This document shows positions 17,724 to 26,829 of a stretch of DNA of 43,356 bases, one piece after another. Position numbers and translations under genes: made by a program. The notes beneath the pieces are model-generated. The model worked only from the letters and a program-made list of their open reading frames with translations, was not told the origin of the DNA and made no database searches. The DNA comes from CAG-877 sp045125935 (GTDB lineage: Bacteria; Bacillota_I; Bacilli_A; RF39; UBA660). The stretch spans positions 1-43,356 of the forward strand of contig JBGVNW010000016.1 in the NCBI GenBank assembly GCA_045125935.1, written 5' to 3'. The first letter of the stretch is position 1. Every line of letters starts with the position of its first letter.

Positions 17724-18497
17724 TTAACTACTAGATTTTTGACTAACTTTAAGTAATAGATTAAAACTAAAGCAAGCTGTTTTGGTTTCGTCCTTAAATT
17801 TCTGACAAGTAGAACCCCAAAAACTATCAGCATCATCTTTTTCTACATAATACCCAGTTTTATTAGCTTGAAATAACTCTTCTGTTACCCCTTCTGCCTT
17901 ATTATAGCCATTTGCATAACTATAATAAGTAACTGATGGATCAAATGTATAATGCTCAGTTAATCTATAATACTGTCTAGCACCACTATCAGTATACTCC
18001 ATCGGCCAGTTAATATAAATAGTAAATACCATTTCATCCTTCTTAGCCAAATCAACTTTAGAAGCATTAAAACTTACAATAAAAGGAAACGTATAATTTA
18101 AATAAGTAACCGCCCCATCCTGAGTAGTAGTAGAATCCATAACTTCATTACCTAATACTTTTATACTATTAATACTATATTCAAAAGTTCCTTCAAGATC
18201 ACTATAATTAGATACATGAATCTCTTTCTTATAAGTTGGCATTCCCGGATACAAATCAGTAGTTTCTACAACAACTTTACTAATAACCTCAGTACTATCA
18301 GAAAAATTAACATCCCAAGAAATAATATTAGCATTAACTTTAACATCTGCTTTTGAAACAAATACAAACCATGCAAAAATATTAACTCCTAGAACAAATG
18401 ATGCCAACAAAATACTTCTCGCCTTTATTTTTTTTCGATTTTTCTGTAACGAATTATAAACTTTTTTTACTTCATCACTAGATAACTTCTTCTTCAC
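17724..18497 (-). CDS. Secreted protein with SipW-type signal (257 aa)
   Basis: A basic N-terminus (KKNRKKIKARS) is followed by a hydrophobic helix near residues 26-48 and ADVKVNANIISWDVNF, the ANI-x-x-W-x-V pattern shared with neighbouring secreted paralogs. The mature domain looks beta-rich, with two Cys near the C-terminus (CQKF and ACFSF) that could form a disulfide. A GTG start at 18497 is chosen because GGAAGG lies 8 nt upstream. It overlaps the signal peptidase gene by 20 nt, so the two are coupled and this protein is a likely substrate. Confidence 0.78.
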   Translation of the reverse strand: MKKKLSSDEVKKVYNSLQKNRKKIKARSILLASFVLGVNIFAWFVFVSKADVKVNANIISWDVNFSDSTEVISKVVVETTDLYPGMPTYKKEIHVSNYSDLEGTFEYSINSIKVLGNEVMDSTTTQDGAVTYLNYTFPFIVSFNASKVDLAKKDEMVFTIYINWPMEYTDSGARQYYRLTEHYTFDPSVTYYSYANGYNKAEGVTEELFQANKTGYYVEKDDADSFWGSTCQKFKDETKTACFSFNLLLKVSQKSSS

Positions 18498-19134
18498 TCT
18501 TATCACCTTCCAGAGTATTTAAAACCTCTACTCCATCAGTTTTTTCATCACTATCTTCTGCATCATTAATCAACCTAAGTTCATTATTTTCTAACTTAAT
18601 TTCAATTATAGTATCTGCAATTTCTAAGAAAATAACTAATACTAACGGACAGAATACTAAAAAGAAAAATCCATATATATTTTTTACAACATGATTTAAA
18701 GTACTAATAATAAATACTTTACCACACACTTTACCAAGAATTTGATCTCCATAAATAGCTGGATCTTCATATTCATTATTAACTCCCTTTAAATAATAAA
18801 GATCTTCTCCATTTTCACTTTTTTCAATTCTAATAATTCTATGGGTAATAGTAATACCCTTATTCTCAGAACTAGCTCCAACGTAAGCAACATCATCCCC
18901 AACTTTCAATGTACTAACATCAACCTCTTCAACCAAGATAACATCATTTACATTGTAAATAGGCTCCATTGATCCAGTCGCAACAGTAAAAACACGATAC
19001 CCAAAAATATCTGAATTATTAGTAAGTCTTTGTACCATAACAAAAACTAAATATACAATTAAAAAAGTCACAATAATAGCTTTAAATATACCATATATAA
19101 ATTTAAAAATCTTATTCTCAAATAGTTTTTTCAT
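18478..19134 (-). CDS. sipW: SipW-type (ER-type) signal peptidase I
   Basis: This 218-aa membrane peptidase removes long SipW-dependent signal peptides. The catalytic Ser is in VATGSMEP (Ser55), and the general base is His in TITHRI (about residue 98) rather than the Lys of typical bacterial SPase I. A conserved acidic EYEDPA region follows near 122. An N-terminal helix (residues 15-36) and a C-terminal helix (about 155-180) flank the extracytoplasmic catalytic domain, and an acidic tail follows. The start at 19134 has AAGGTG 9 nt upstream and lies 1 nt after the preceding stop. It is surrounded by putative substrates. Confidence 0.92.
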   Translation of the reverse strand: MKKLFENKIFKFIYGIFKAIIVTFLIVYLVFVMVQRLTNNSDIFGYRVFTVATGSMEPIYNVNDVILVEEVDVSTLKVGDDVAYVGASSENKGITITHRIIRIEKSENGEDLYYLKGVNNEYEDPAIYGDQILGKVCGKVFIISTLNHVVKNIYGFFFLVFCPLVLVIFLEIADTIIEIKLENNELRLINDAEDSDEKTDGVEVLNTLEGDKSEEEVI

Positions 19135-19135
19135 C

Positions 19136-20263
19136 TTATAATACACCTTCTCGTAACAAATCAAATGCCTCATCAATTTTCTTACGATCTTTATCCATTC
19201 GATCTCTATAAACACGTAATATAACTTTCTTTTTATTATTATTATTTGCCTTAACAGCCTTAATACGATTAACAAATATCTCTTTTAAATAATCCTCAGT
19301 AAGTTCATCATCAGAATCAAGTAAATTTGAAATTAACCTATCAATAACATCAGAAAGCATTTTCTCTTCTGAAAGACTAGCACTATTATCACTCAAAGCT
19401 TTATTCGCAATATAAGTCATTAATATTGCTTGATCATATTCTTTTTTCAAATATCCATCATCAAAATAATCTTTCTTATCTTTTTCATTCTTATCCTTAT
19501 TAACATAAGTCTGAATATAATTCCATAACTCTTCAGCTTTCTTAAAGTTAGGGTTCTTTAAAATAACATTTGTCTTTCTAATAGGTGATCTAACAGGCGA
19601 AACGTGTAATCTATTTAAAGTTACCATTAATTCACTACCCATAAAACCATCTAATTGTACTTTTATTTTATTAATTCTTTCCTGATATGTTAAACTTCCT
19701 CCACCAGATGCTTCTTTAGTATTTTTATCATATGAATTAACAACAAGCGAAAAAGTAATCTCATCAGTCCCAACTTTAGAATTACCATCATAACGTAAAT
19801 TTTTCTTATCCACATAAAAAGAATTTTCTCCAGTAGATTCAACTCTTTCACTAAAGAATTGTCTTAAATTATTAATCAAAGTATAAACAAATCTATTTTC
19901 ATAAGTATCTAAACTTTCTTCTTTATTAATATTTAAAACCTTAGTTGGTTTAACATCCCCTGTCTTTTGATTATAATCTTGAATTAAATTAGTATGTTGT
20001 GTTAAATGAATTACACTTTCAACAGTAATCTTTTTTGATAACTCAACTTTAACAATTTCTTCTTCATTAACAATAAATCTTTTCGGATTACGAACAATAT
20101 TATCTAAGTATGGTAAAGTATCTTCAATACGCTCTAACCATTCATAATCATATTCATGTAACTCATAATCTCTTTTTACAAGCAAAGTAGAATTAAGATG
20201 ATTCATAAAAGAATCATTCTTTAAATCTTCAAAATCAATTCCAAATGAATCATCATTAAACAT
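19136..20263 (-). CDS. DUF2357-type (McrC-like) protein without visible nuclease domain
   Basis: This 375-aa protein has the DUF2357 core. It includes LERIEDTLPYLDNIVRNPKR near residue 45 and SLDTYENRFVYTLINNL near 115, the family signature. DUF2357 proteins are usually partners of McrB-like AAA+ ATPases and carry a PD-(D/E)XK nuclease domain. Here the C-terminal 170 residues are Lys/Asp/Asn-rich helix with no D...ExK pattern that I can see. The McrB-like ATPase gene is immediately upstream (10-nt gap), and the signal peptidase gene starts 1 nt downstream. The start has AGGAGG 6 nt upstream. A non-restriction role at the envelope is inferred. Confidence 0.82.
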   Translation of the reverse strand: MFNDDSFGIDFEDLKNDSFMNHLNSTLLVKRDYELHEYDYEWLERIEDTLPYLDNIVRNPKRFIVNEEEIVKVELSKKITVESVIHLTQHTNLIQDYNQKTGDVKPTKVLNINKEESLDTYENRFVYTLINNLRQFFSERVESTGENSFYVDKKNLRYDGNSKVGTDEITFSLVVNSYDKNTKEASGGGSLTYQERINKIKVQLDGFMGSELMVTLNRLHVSPVRSPIRKTNVILKNPNFKKAEELWNYIQTYVNKDKNEKDKKDYFDDGYLKKEYDQAILMTYIANKALSDNSASLSEEKMLSDVIDRLISNLLDSDDELTEDYLKEIFVNRIKAVKANNNNKKKVILRVYRDRMDKDRKKIDEAFDLLREGVL

Positions 20264-20273
20264 AATCTACCTC

Positions 20274-21812
20274 CTAAACCATCTTCTTAAGTCTTAATAA
20301 ATATTCTTTACATTCAGTAAAATTCTCTTTTCCAAAACTTTTATCTAAAAATTCAATAAAACCATCTAATTCATCACGAATATATGCTAAGTTTAACTGT
20401 TCAAACTTACGTAAAATCTTTCTCGCAATATAATAATCTACTCCATCTACTTCTCGTCCCCCACATTCAACAAATGTTGCGACAAAGTCTTTCATCTGTT
20501 TAACAATACGGTTACCAAAAGCTATACGGAAATGTTTAATAACATAATCATCCATCTCGTCGATCTTTTTACTCATCTCATCACTTAATGGATGACGTTC
20601 TTTGGCTCGTTTAAATAATCCTTCTAAATAAGAACTATTAATATTCATAGCTGGTGTATCAATAGGTTCAAATACTTGTCCTTTATCATTAATATCTATT
20701 GGCATCGCACGGTCATATACTTTATCAGTAACTGCGAAAGTCGAATCATCGTTATTGATTGTTCCAATATACCACATGTTACCAGGAATATGGAGTTTAC
20801 CACCTTCCAATTTCTTAGGATCGGTATCCCATACACTTGGAACAAGTTCAATTATCCACTCATCACGAGTTGGCATTTCTAGAATTGATAACATCTCTGC
20901 AAAATAATACTCAACACGCGCAATATTCATTTCATCTAGTACTGTTACATAAACATCATCATTGTATCCAGCTTCATACATCTTTTTCAAAACTTCTGTC
21001 TCATTAAACTTCTTCGTAACCTCATTAAAATATCCAAATAACTCGGTACGGTCTCTCCATGATGGTTGCACTGAAGCAATAATTGCATCATTCTTAATAA
21101 ATTTACCCCAAGCATAAGCAAGTGATGTTTTACCAGTACCAGAAATACCTTGTAAAATAACTAACTTAGTCGCAGATAAAGATGAAATAAATAATCTAAT
21201 CATATTAGAAGTATAATAAAGTCTTAACTGTGAAGCTGCAAAGTTTCTAAATAACTCAACTAACTCTTCCAAAGTAAAACTATTATTATAAACTTGAACC
21301 TTATAATTTTTATATTCTAAGTCAATAGCATGTAATTTAGAAAATCTAACATTAGCTAAATCAACCTTATCAACATCATCGTCTTTACTAACTTCCTCTT
21401 CTTCAGGTACCTCTGCCTCTTCATCAGGTTTAAGTCCAAGTTGTGATACTTTCATTGCTAAAATCTTTTCCTTTTCCTGAACTAATTGTGCTACTTCTTT
21501 ATTAAGTTCCCCAATCTCTTCTAACATTGACTCTTGTTCAATAAGAGTCTTTCTAAACTTAAGATACTTCCTAATTAAAAAATAACCAAGTAGTAAAATA
21601 AGTCCCAACATAACAACAATAACTACAATCGCAACTATTACTAATATCCATTCAGACATCTTAAAATCATTCTTATATACTTGTATTAAATAAGCATATT
21701 CACTAATATTAAACATCTGAACAATACCATTAAATAACCCTTTAAATATAAGTCCTATTCCACCGAAGAATACCGACATAAATTCAAATAAAAATCTAAA
21801 AAAGGTATCCAT
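20274..21812 (-). CDS. Membrane-anchored McrB-like AAA+ ATPase
   Basis: This 512-aa protein has hydrophobic segments at residues 1-35 and 52-85, then a Glu-rich coiled coil (about 85-150), then a McrB/MoxR-type AAA+ domain. Walker A is QGISGTGKTS near 222. VQPSWRDRTELFGYFN follows near 245. Walker B is VTVLDEMNIAR near 290, and sensor 1 is YIGTINND near 345. McrB itself is soluble, so the membrane anchor is unusual. The next gene encodes the DUF2357 partner. Together they look like an ATP-driven remodelling machine at the membrane. The start has GGAGGG 6 nt upstream, and the preceding gene ends 2 nt before it. Confidence 0.88.
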   Translation of the reverse strand: MDTFFRFLFEFMSVFFGGIGLIFKGLFNGIVQMFNISEYAYLIQVYKNDFKMSEWILVIVAIVVIVVMLGLILLLGYFLIRKYLKFRKTLIEQESMLEEIGELNKEVAQLVQEKEKILAMKVSQLGLKPDEEAEVPEEEEVSKDDDVDKVDLANVRFSKLHAIDLEYKNYKVQVYNNSFTLEELVELFRNFAASQLRLYYTSNMIRLFISSLSATKLVILQGISGTGKTSLAYAWGKFIKNDAIIASVQPSWRDRTELFGYFNEVTKKFNETEVLKKMYEAGYNDDVYVTVLDEMNIARVEYYFAEMLSILEMPTRDEWIIELVPSVWDTDPKKLEGGKLHIPGNMWYIGTINNDDSTFAVTDKVYDRAMPIDINDKGQVFEPIDTPAMNINSSYLEGLFKRAKERHPLSDEMSKKIDEMDDYVIKHFRIAFGNRIVKQMKDFVATFVECGGREVDGVDYYIARKILRKFEQLNLAYIRDELDGFIEFLDKSFGKENFTECKEYLLRLKKMV

Positions 21813-21814
21813 CT

Positions 21815-22882
21815 TTATCCCTCCTTACTAAATAAAATCCCCTCTAAATTAACACAACTATACTTAACAATATCATCTAAATCACGACTCTTATAATTAG
21901 AAATAATAACATAATCATAAATATTAGAACTATCTAAATTATTAAGCTTATTATTAACATCATTTATATGTGAAAAATCCTGTATACACGCTAAAGAAAA
22001 ATTATACTTTCTAAATAAACTCTGACAACTCATATAATTATTATGAGATAGACCAAGTACTAAATATCTTTTAATAAAAGGATTATTCAACATACTAAAA
22101 AAATTATCTATATCTTTCTTATTATTAAATAAATAATCATCTAACTCTATAAAATATTTATTATAAATTCTCTTATTATTATAAGAATCAACTATAAACT
22201 GTTTAATAAACTTCTTAATCAATAAATCTAATTTCTCTCTTTTTAATTTATCATCTCTATAAACTCTTTCAAGTAAACTCCTCTTATAATTATCTTGTAA
22301 CATCGTAATATTAGATACCATAACAACTTTTACTAAGTCATTTCTATCTTTATATAATTGATAATCTAAATTATAGTAATCATCTGTTTTTTCCAAGAAT
22401 TTATTAAGTGTAGTATAAGTATCTTTTAATAAAGTTTCTAATCTAGAAATCTTTGTACCTAAAGATTCTTTTATATTAGGACAATAATATAGTAATTGCT
22501 CTAACTGAGTAGGAATACTTTCTTTACTAAGGAATCTCATTCTATCCAAACTAATTAGAAATAGTACTACGTCAAAACTATCATTAATATATCTTTGTTT
22601 TAATTCGTATATTTCATTACTATCAATAAGTTCATAAATTAATAACTCATCTAACATTTCAACTCTTCTACCATCAAGTTCTAATCTTATAACTGAATCA
22701 TCACAAAAATTAGTTTTAACAGTATCAAAAATATTATAGTAATAACAATTTATATAAGTTCTAATATATCTTTCTAATACTCTTTCTAAAAACTCATCAT
22801 GTGAATGCATAATAACTAGACCATATTTTTTTAGACGACTAGTCTTATAATTCATATAATAATCCATTAAATTATCTATCAT
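21815..22882 (-). CDS. Hypothetical 355-aa protein coupled to the McrB-like ATPase
   Basis: I recognise no family. The protein is soluble-looking, with an N-terminal alpha/beta region (KYGLVIMHSHDEFLERVLER), a long charged helical middle and a C-terminal region predicted alpha/beta (YLVLGLSHNNYMSCQSLF and IYDYVIISNYKSRDLDD). The start at 22882 has GGAGG 9 nt upstream; an ATG abutting that site is rejected. It ends 2 nt before the ATPase gene, so both are probably made together. It may be an adaptor or substrate receptor for the ATPase. Confidence 0.75.
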   Translation of the reverse strand: MIDNLMDYYMNYKTSRLKKYGLVIMHSHDEFLERVLERYIRTYINCYYYNIFDTVKTNFCDDSVIRLELDGRRVEMLDELLIYELIDSNEIYELKQRYINDSFDVVLFLISLDRMRFLSKESIPTQLEQLLYYCPNIKESLGTKISRLETLLKDTYTTLNKFLEKTDDYYNLDYQLYKDRNDLVKVVMVSNITMLQDNYKRSLLERVYRDDKLKREKLDLLIKKFIKQFIVDSYNNKRIYNKYFIELDDYLFNNKKDIDNFFSMLNNPFIKRYLVLGLSHNNYMSCQSLFRKYNFSLACIQDFSHINDVNNKLNNLDSSNIYDYVIISNYKSRDLDDIVKYSCVNLEGILFSKEG

Positions 22883-22928
22883 ACTAATCATCCTCCTCTA
22901 GTATAGAAAAATTATATCATAGAAATTA

Positions 22929-23861
22929 CTATTCGGCTACAATTGAATCTACATTAATAATTGAATCAGAATTAACAATAGGATATGTATAATTTTTACT
23001 TATATCATATTTATAAAATAATACTTTTTCACTTGATGTAGCATCTACCTTAAAAGTATATTGACTAACATATTCATGTGAGTCAACAGTAGTTGTAACT
23101 TCACTACCACTAACTCTATGTAAATATGAATTAGTAGTCATATCAAGAGCTAATTTATCTGTTGGTATCGTAATTGTAACTTTAGCCGAAAAACACTTTT
23201 CTTTATCACTATCACTTAAAGTTAAATACGTATCAAGCGGTATTAAATCTCCAACACTATAACTATCAAAGGCAGTCTCCACTTCGTAGAAAGCAACAGA
23301 ATTAGTTAAATTTAAAATTAAATATTTAGAATTAACACTATCTTCAATACTATAAGTAAAGTTATTCTTCGCAACACCAATAATATAAGTACCTACTAAT
23401 GTCTTTTCATATGGAGAGGTAGAAGTAACATAAGTCTTAACAGTAGCCTGTTCTCCCTTTTCAAAAGCCTCTACTGGTATAACAGTTAATTGATAAGAAT
23501 CTGTCTTTACATTTTCTCTAATTATTCCACTCTCTTTACTAACCTCACAAGTAACATTACTACTACATTCATAATAAATGTCATACTCTATATCTGCTGT
23601 AGTACTTTTTACTTCATTCTTCTTACTATTAACATCTATCATAATAGGATAACTATTAACACCATCCCAATTATTAATACTATGAACTTTTCCATTAACA
23701 TTAAGAACACTACTATTAAAATAAAAACCCTTAGTTTCTAATATGTAATTATCAATTATATTTCTAATATAACCTGCATAAGTAACTTCAAAAAGTAAAA
23801 ATATAGATAAGCCTATCATTACAATTATACTAATCACTTTATGATCTCTAATAAATTGCAT
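22929..23861 (-). CDS. Secreted/anchored beta-rich protein with SipW-type signal
   Basis: In this 310-aa protein a hydrophobic helix at residues 9-29 ends in VTYAGYI, the same terminal style as TYASY and TYAWF in neighbouring proteins. The mature domain is beta-rich with Cys pairs (ECSSNVTCEV) and a C-terminal repeat-like region. The RBS AGGGGTG is 4 nt before ATG. It is the third gene of the operon beginning at 25102 and probably a signal-peptidase substrate and surface component. Confidence 0.76.
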   Translation of the reverse strand: MQFIRDHKVISIIVMIGLSIFLLFEVTYAGYIRNIIDNYILETKGFYFNSSVLNVNGKVHSINNWDGVNSYPIMIDVNSKKNEVKSTTADIEYDIYYECSSNVTCEVSKESGIIRENVKTDSYQLTVIPVEAFEKGEQATVKTYVTSTSPYEKTLVGTYIIGVAKNNFTYSIEDSVNSKYLILNLTNSVAFYEVETAFDSYSVGDLIPLDTYLTLSDSDKEKCFSAKVTITIPTDKLALDMTTNSYLHRVSGSEVTTTVDSHEYVSQYTFKVDATSSEKVLFYKYDISKNYTYPIVNSDSIINVDSIVAE

Positions 23862-23870
23862 AAAACACCC

Positions 23871-24488
23871 CTATTCCATAATCTGTCTAGACTTAATCAT
23901 TACCTCAATATTTTCAATTGAATCAGCATAAACACTATTAGATGAATAAGCTTTTGGAAAATTAATAACTAAAGTATAAATATCTGTAATCTGTTCTGAA
24001 TATTTCATTTCATAAACACCCGAAGGCTCATAAATGTTATACCAAGCCCCATCACTATCTTGAACTACTCTAGGAGAAGAAAATAAATTAACAGCACTAC
24101 TATCATCATAATTTTCATTACGATATAACTCAAATGTCAATGGTAAATTAGTTGTAGTTGTAACTACTAGTTCATATTCAACATCTATATCACTATTTAG
24201 AGAAGCATTAAAATTAGAAATACTAAATTTATAAACATATGAATCATTAGATGGAATAATTTGTTTAGAATCAATATTAAAACTCATTCCCTCATTATCA
24301 ATTAAATAAATTGCTCTATCAATATTAGCATTTAATTTAGCAGAAGATTCATAACTAGCATAAGCAAGTCCTAATAATTTAAATGCTAAATATAAACACA
24401 TTAATAGAAAAAACGAAAAAAGAAGAAATCTCTTTTTTTCTTCATAATATCTAATATTCTTAAGTTTATTACTGATCTTATTAACCAT
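23871..24488 (-). CDS. Secreted/anchored protein with SipW-type signal
   Basis: This 205-aa protein has a long basic n-region (about 20 residues), a hydrophobic helix near 21-40, then LAYASYESSAKLNANIDRAI, which fits the A-x-Y plus A-N-I pattern of SipW-dependent proteins. The mature part is beta-rich, Ser/Asn/Tyr-rich and lacks Cys. The RBS AGGTG is 5 nt before the ATG. It lies 8 nt after the upstream gene and 9 nt before the next in the operon. Confidence 0.76.
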   Translation of the reverse strand: MVNKISNKLKNIRYYEEKKRFLLFSFFLLMCLYLAFKLLGLAYASYESSAKLNANIDRAIYLIDNEGMSFNIDSKQIIPSNDSYVYKFSISNFNASLNSDIDVEYELVVTTTTNLPLTFELYRNENYDDSSAVNLFSSPRVVQDSDGAWYNIYEPSGVYEMKYSEQITDIYTLVINFPKAYSSNSVYADSIENIEVMIKSRQIME

Positions 24489-24496
24489 CTAATCAC

Positions 24497-25102
24497 CTAC
24501 GAAATATACGGATCAATTTCTTCTCCTCTATATTGAACAGCTCTAAAATTTATTTCTAAATAATCATCAGCAGATTGACTAACTTCGTCAAAATCTATCT
24601 CTTCATCATCAGATACCCATTCAATATTTAACTTTATATTTTTAACAACATTATTATTTATATCATCAAGACTAATAATACCTGTATAAGTATTAATAGC
24701 TGTTTTAAAAATCTCTCCTGAACTAGCAGTAATAGAATTAACAGTTAACAATTTCTCTGAATCAATATTTTTATCAATAACTTCAATATCAAATCTAATC
24801 GCAACATCGGTATCCATAGGATCAATATTAATATCAAGAACTCCAACTGATCCTGGCGCAACTTTATTTTCCGCAACATGTTCCCCTGTCCAAGTTATGT
24901 CTGATATATCCACAACAACAGGATCCACTGTCGTAACTAAAACATCATTAACTTTAATACTCCAAGTCGCAACCTCAGGACTAATATTACTATCAACTTT
25001 ACTCTCAAAAATAGTATAAGTTCCTTTAGAATACAAGTAAACTAAACATATTACTACTACAAGCACAATACTTAAAGTCTTTATTATTTTCTTTTTCTTC
25101 AT
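24497..25102 (-). CDS. Secreted protein with SipW-type signal, TasA/camelysin-like
   Basis: This 201-aa protein begins MKKKKIIKTLSIVLVVVICL, a signal-anchor followed by TIFESKVDSNISPEVATWSI. It is a paralog of the protein at 17089: VAPGSVGVLDINID, an Asp-Val-Ala-x-x-F-x-I segment and IKLNIEW all align there. It is the first gene of the - strand operon that continues to 17724. The start has AGGAGT 8 nt upstream, and a TATAAT box at 25124-25129 lies close above it. Confidence 0.78.
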   Translation of the reverse strand: MKKKKIIKTLSIVLVVVICLVYLYSKGTYTIFESKVDSNISPEVATWSIKVNDVLVTTVDPVVVDISDITWTGEHVAENKVAPGSVGVLDINIDPMDTDVAIRFDIEVIDKNIDSEKLLTVNSITASSGEIFKTAINTYTGIISLDDINNNVVKNIKLNIEWVSDDEEIDFDEVSQSADDYLEINFRAVQYRGEEIDPYIS

Positions 25103-25129
25103 AGTCTCATACTCCTATTATCAATTATA

Positions 25130-25158
25130 TCAAAAAAAAAGATTATTAAAAATCTTTT
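25130..25158 (-). terminator. Terminator-like hairpin upstream of the envelope operon
   Basis: AAAAGATT pairs with AATCTTTT around a short loop, followed on the - strand by about nine T. It would stop transcripts entering from the 26.8 kb side. The stem is AT-only, so strength is uncertain. Confidence 0.45.
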
Positions 25159-25209
25159 CTTACCACATTATAAATTTTCTTCAATTGTAAATTTAAAATC
25201 CACCCTTAT

Positions 25210-25257
25210 GTGGTCACAACTTATACAAAACAATATAGTGGACTCAACTTATACAAC
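25210..25257 (+). repeat. Tandem direct repeat upstream of the IS30 transposase
   Basis: GTGGTCACAACTTATACAA (from 25210) and GTGGACTCAACTTATACAA (from 25238) differ at three positions and are spaced 28 bp apart. A related unit, GTGGATATAACTTATTCAA, occurs at 26773 on the other side of the transposase gene in the same orientation. These may be terminal binding repeats of a mobile element. Confidence 0.5.
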
Positions 25258-25309
25258 TGTATATAATATGCATCAGTGATGTTTATTCTTGTTTAATGAG
25301 GAGTAAAAA

Positions 25310-26572
25310 ATGAAAACAAGAAAAAATTTGTCATACGATGAAAGATTATCCATCGAAAAATATTTAAAGGAAAGAAAATCTTTTAAAGAAATAGGTAGAT
25401 TATTAAATAGAGATTGTAATTGTATTAGAAATGAAATAAAACGTCACTCGATTGAAACAAAAAACGTTTCAAAACACCGTTTTTTTAATAATTGCATTTT
25501 CAGAAATAATTGTAAACATTCTACTAGATATCAATCTTGTGATGAAACCCACCACTGCACTCAATATAAAAAAGCTCATTGTGATTTTCTAGATAAACCT
25601 CCATATTGTTGTAACGGATGTAAAGATTTTGTTAAATGCAGAATTTCCAAATTAGAATATAGTGCTGACGTTGCTCACAAACAGTATATTAGTAATTTAT
25701 CTAATTCTAGAAAAGGAATCACCTATACTGAAAACGAATTAAAACAAATTAACGATATTTTATATCCTTTAATTGTTGAACAAGGGCAATCAATTCATCA
25801 TGCTTACATTAATAATGTTGATTCCTTAATGTGTTCAGAAAGAGAAATATATATTTTGATTAACTCAGGATATTTAACCATCAAAAATATTGATTTACCT
25901 AGAACTGTCCAAAGAAAAAAACGTGAAAAGAAAAACACTACATTTAAAATAGATAAAAAATGCAGAGTTAGAAGAAAATATAGTGATTTCTTAGAATTTA
26001 AAAGAAAAAATAAAGATTTGTCCATTGTGGAAATGGATTCTGTAATTGGAATTAAAGGTGGAAAATGTTTACTTACTTTACATATAGTTAACTGTAACTT
26101 TATGTTAGCTTTTATTAGAGACAAAAATGATTCACAGTCAGTTATTAATATATTTAATTATTTGGAAAAAACATTAGGAATAGAATTGTTTAGAAAAATA
26201 TTTGGAATTATTCTAACTGATAATGGCAGTGAATTTTCTAATCCAACAAAGTTGGAATTTAATGAAAATGGAGAATTTAGAACTAATATTTTTTATTGTG
26301 ATCCTGGTCATTCTGAACAAAAAGGTTCATGTGAAAACAACCACGAATTAATAAGAAGAGTCATACCACAAAGTACATCATTTGATGAACTGATTCAAAA
26401 TGATATAAACTTAATGATGTCACATATAAATTCATACAAAAGAAAAATGCTAAACGACTGTTCACCACTACAGTTATTTAGCACCTTGTATGGCAGAGAA
26501 ACTGCCATCAAACTAAGTATTACTTACATAAAAGCAAATAAAATAATATTAAACAATAATTTATTTAAGTAA
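25310..26572 (+). CDS. IS30-family transposase
   Basis: This 420-aa DDE transposase begins with an IS30-type helix-turn-helix (LSYDERLSIEKYLKERKSF, then EIGRLLNRDCNCIRNEIKRH). A Cys-rich zinc-binding segment follows around residues 60-115. The catalytic triad is visible as EMDSVIG (about Asp241), TDNGSEF (about Asp304) and KGSCENNHELIRR (Glu near 343). It is a complete frame with a strong ribosome site (GAGGAG, 6 nt before ATG), so it may be active. It lies opposite in strand to both flanking islands. I could not define the inverted repeats or target duplication. Confidence 0.92.
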   Translation: MKTRKNLSYDERLSIEKYLKERKSFKEIGRLLNRDCNCIRNEIKRHSIETKNVSKHRFFNNCIFRNNCKHSTRYQSCDETHHCTQYKKAHCDFLDKPPYCCNGCKDFVKCRISKLEYSADVAHKQYISNLSNSRKGITYTENELKQINDILYPLIVEQGQSIHHAYINNVDSLMCSEREIYILINSGYLTIKNIDLPRTVQRKKREKKNTTFKIDKKCRVRRKYSDFLEFKRKNKDLSIVEMDSVIGIKGGKCLLTLHIVNCNFMLAFIRDKNDSQSVINIFNYLEKTLGIELFRKIFGIILTDNGSEFSNPTKLEFNENGEFRTNIFYCDPGHSEQKGSCENNHELIRRVIPQSTSFDELIQNDINLMMSHINSYKRKMLNDCSPLQLFSTLYGRETAIKLSITYIKANKIILNNNLFK

Positions 26573-26729
26573 TATTAATTTTCAAGAATAAGCATCACAC
26601 TTATATCAAATTCAAGAGTGGACATTAAAATTATAAAAAATTTTATTAATGTTCATTCTCTTTTAATCGTGTATTAAAATTTAACTTTCTCTTAAAAATC
26701 GATATTATTTTAATACTTTTTAATAAAAA

Positions 26730-26760
26730 AATCTATAATTATTATTAATAATCATAGATT
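26730..26760 (-). terminator. Terminator of the large/small cassette cluster
   Basis: AATCTATAATTATTA pairs with TAATAATCATAGATT with one mismatch. On the - strand it is followed by six or more T. It lies 70 nt beyond the last cassette gene (stop at 26830). Confidence 0.65.
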
Positions 26761-26770
26761 ATTTCTCAAA

Positions 26771-26817
26771 AAGTGGATATAACTTATTCAAAGTGGATAT
26801 TCACTTTTCAATTAAGC
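26771..26817 (+). repeat. IS-end-like tandem repeat, second copy
   Basis: Two tandem roughly 20-bp units (AAGTGGATATAACTTATTCA, AAGTGGATATTCACTTTTCA) end in ATTAAGC. The segment matches 91-137 at about 33 of 47 positions. It lies between the cassette stop codon and its terminator. Confidence 0.5.
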
Positions 26818-26829
26818 TTTCGATAAAAA

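Larger units (their letters stand above)
25210..26660 (+). mobile_element. IS30-family insertion sequence (boundaries approximate)
   Basis: The transposase gene occupies 25310-26572. To its left are two direct repeats (25210-25257). To its right is an inverted segment (about 26614-26661, GAGTGGACATTAA against TTAATGTTCATTCTC). No convincing matched terminal inverted repeats were found by eye, so the outer limits are estimates. Confidence 0.5.

Noticed and set aside
19136..21812. Calling the ATPase/DUF2357 pair an McrBC restriction system
   Set aside because: The ATPase is membrane-anchored, no nuclease motif is seen in the partner, and the neighbours are secretion genes.
25804..26124. - strand open reading inside the IS30 transposase
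   Set aside because: Shadow of a clear transposase frame with intact catalytic motifs.
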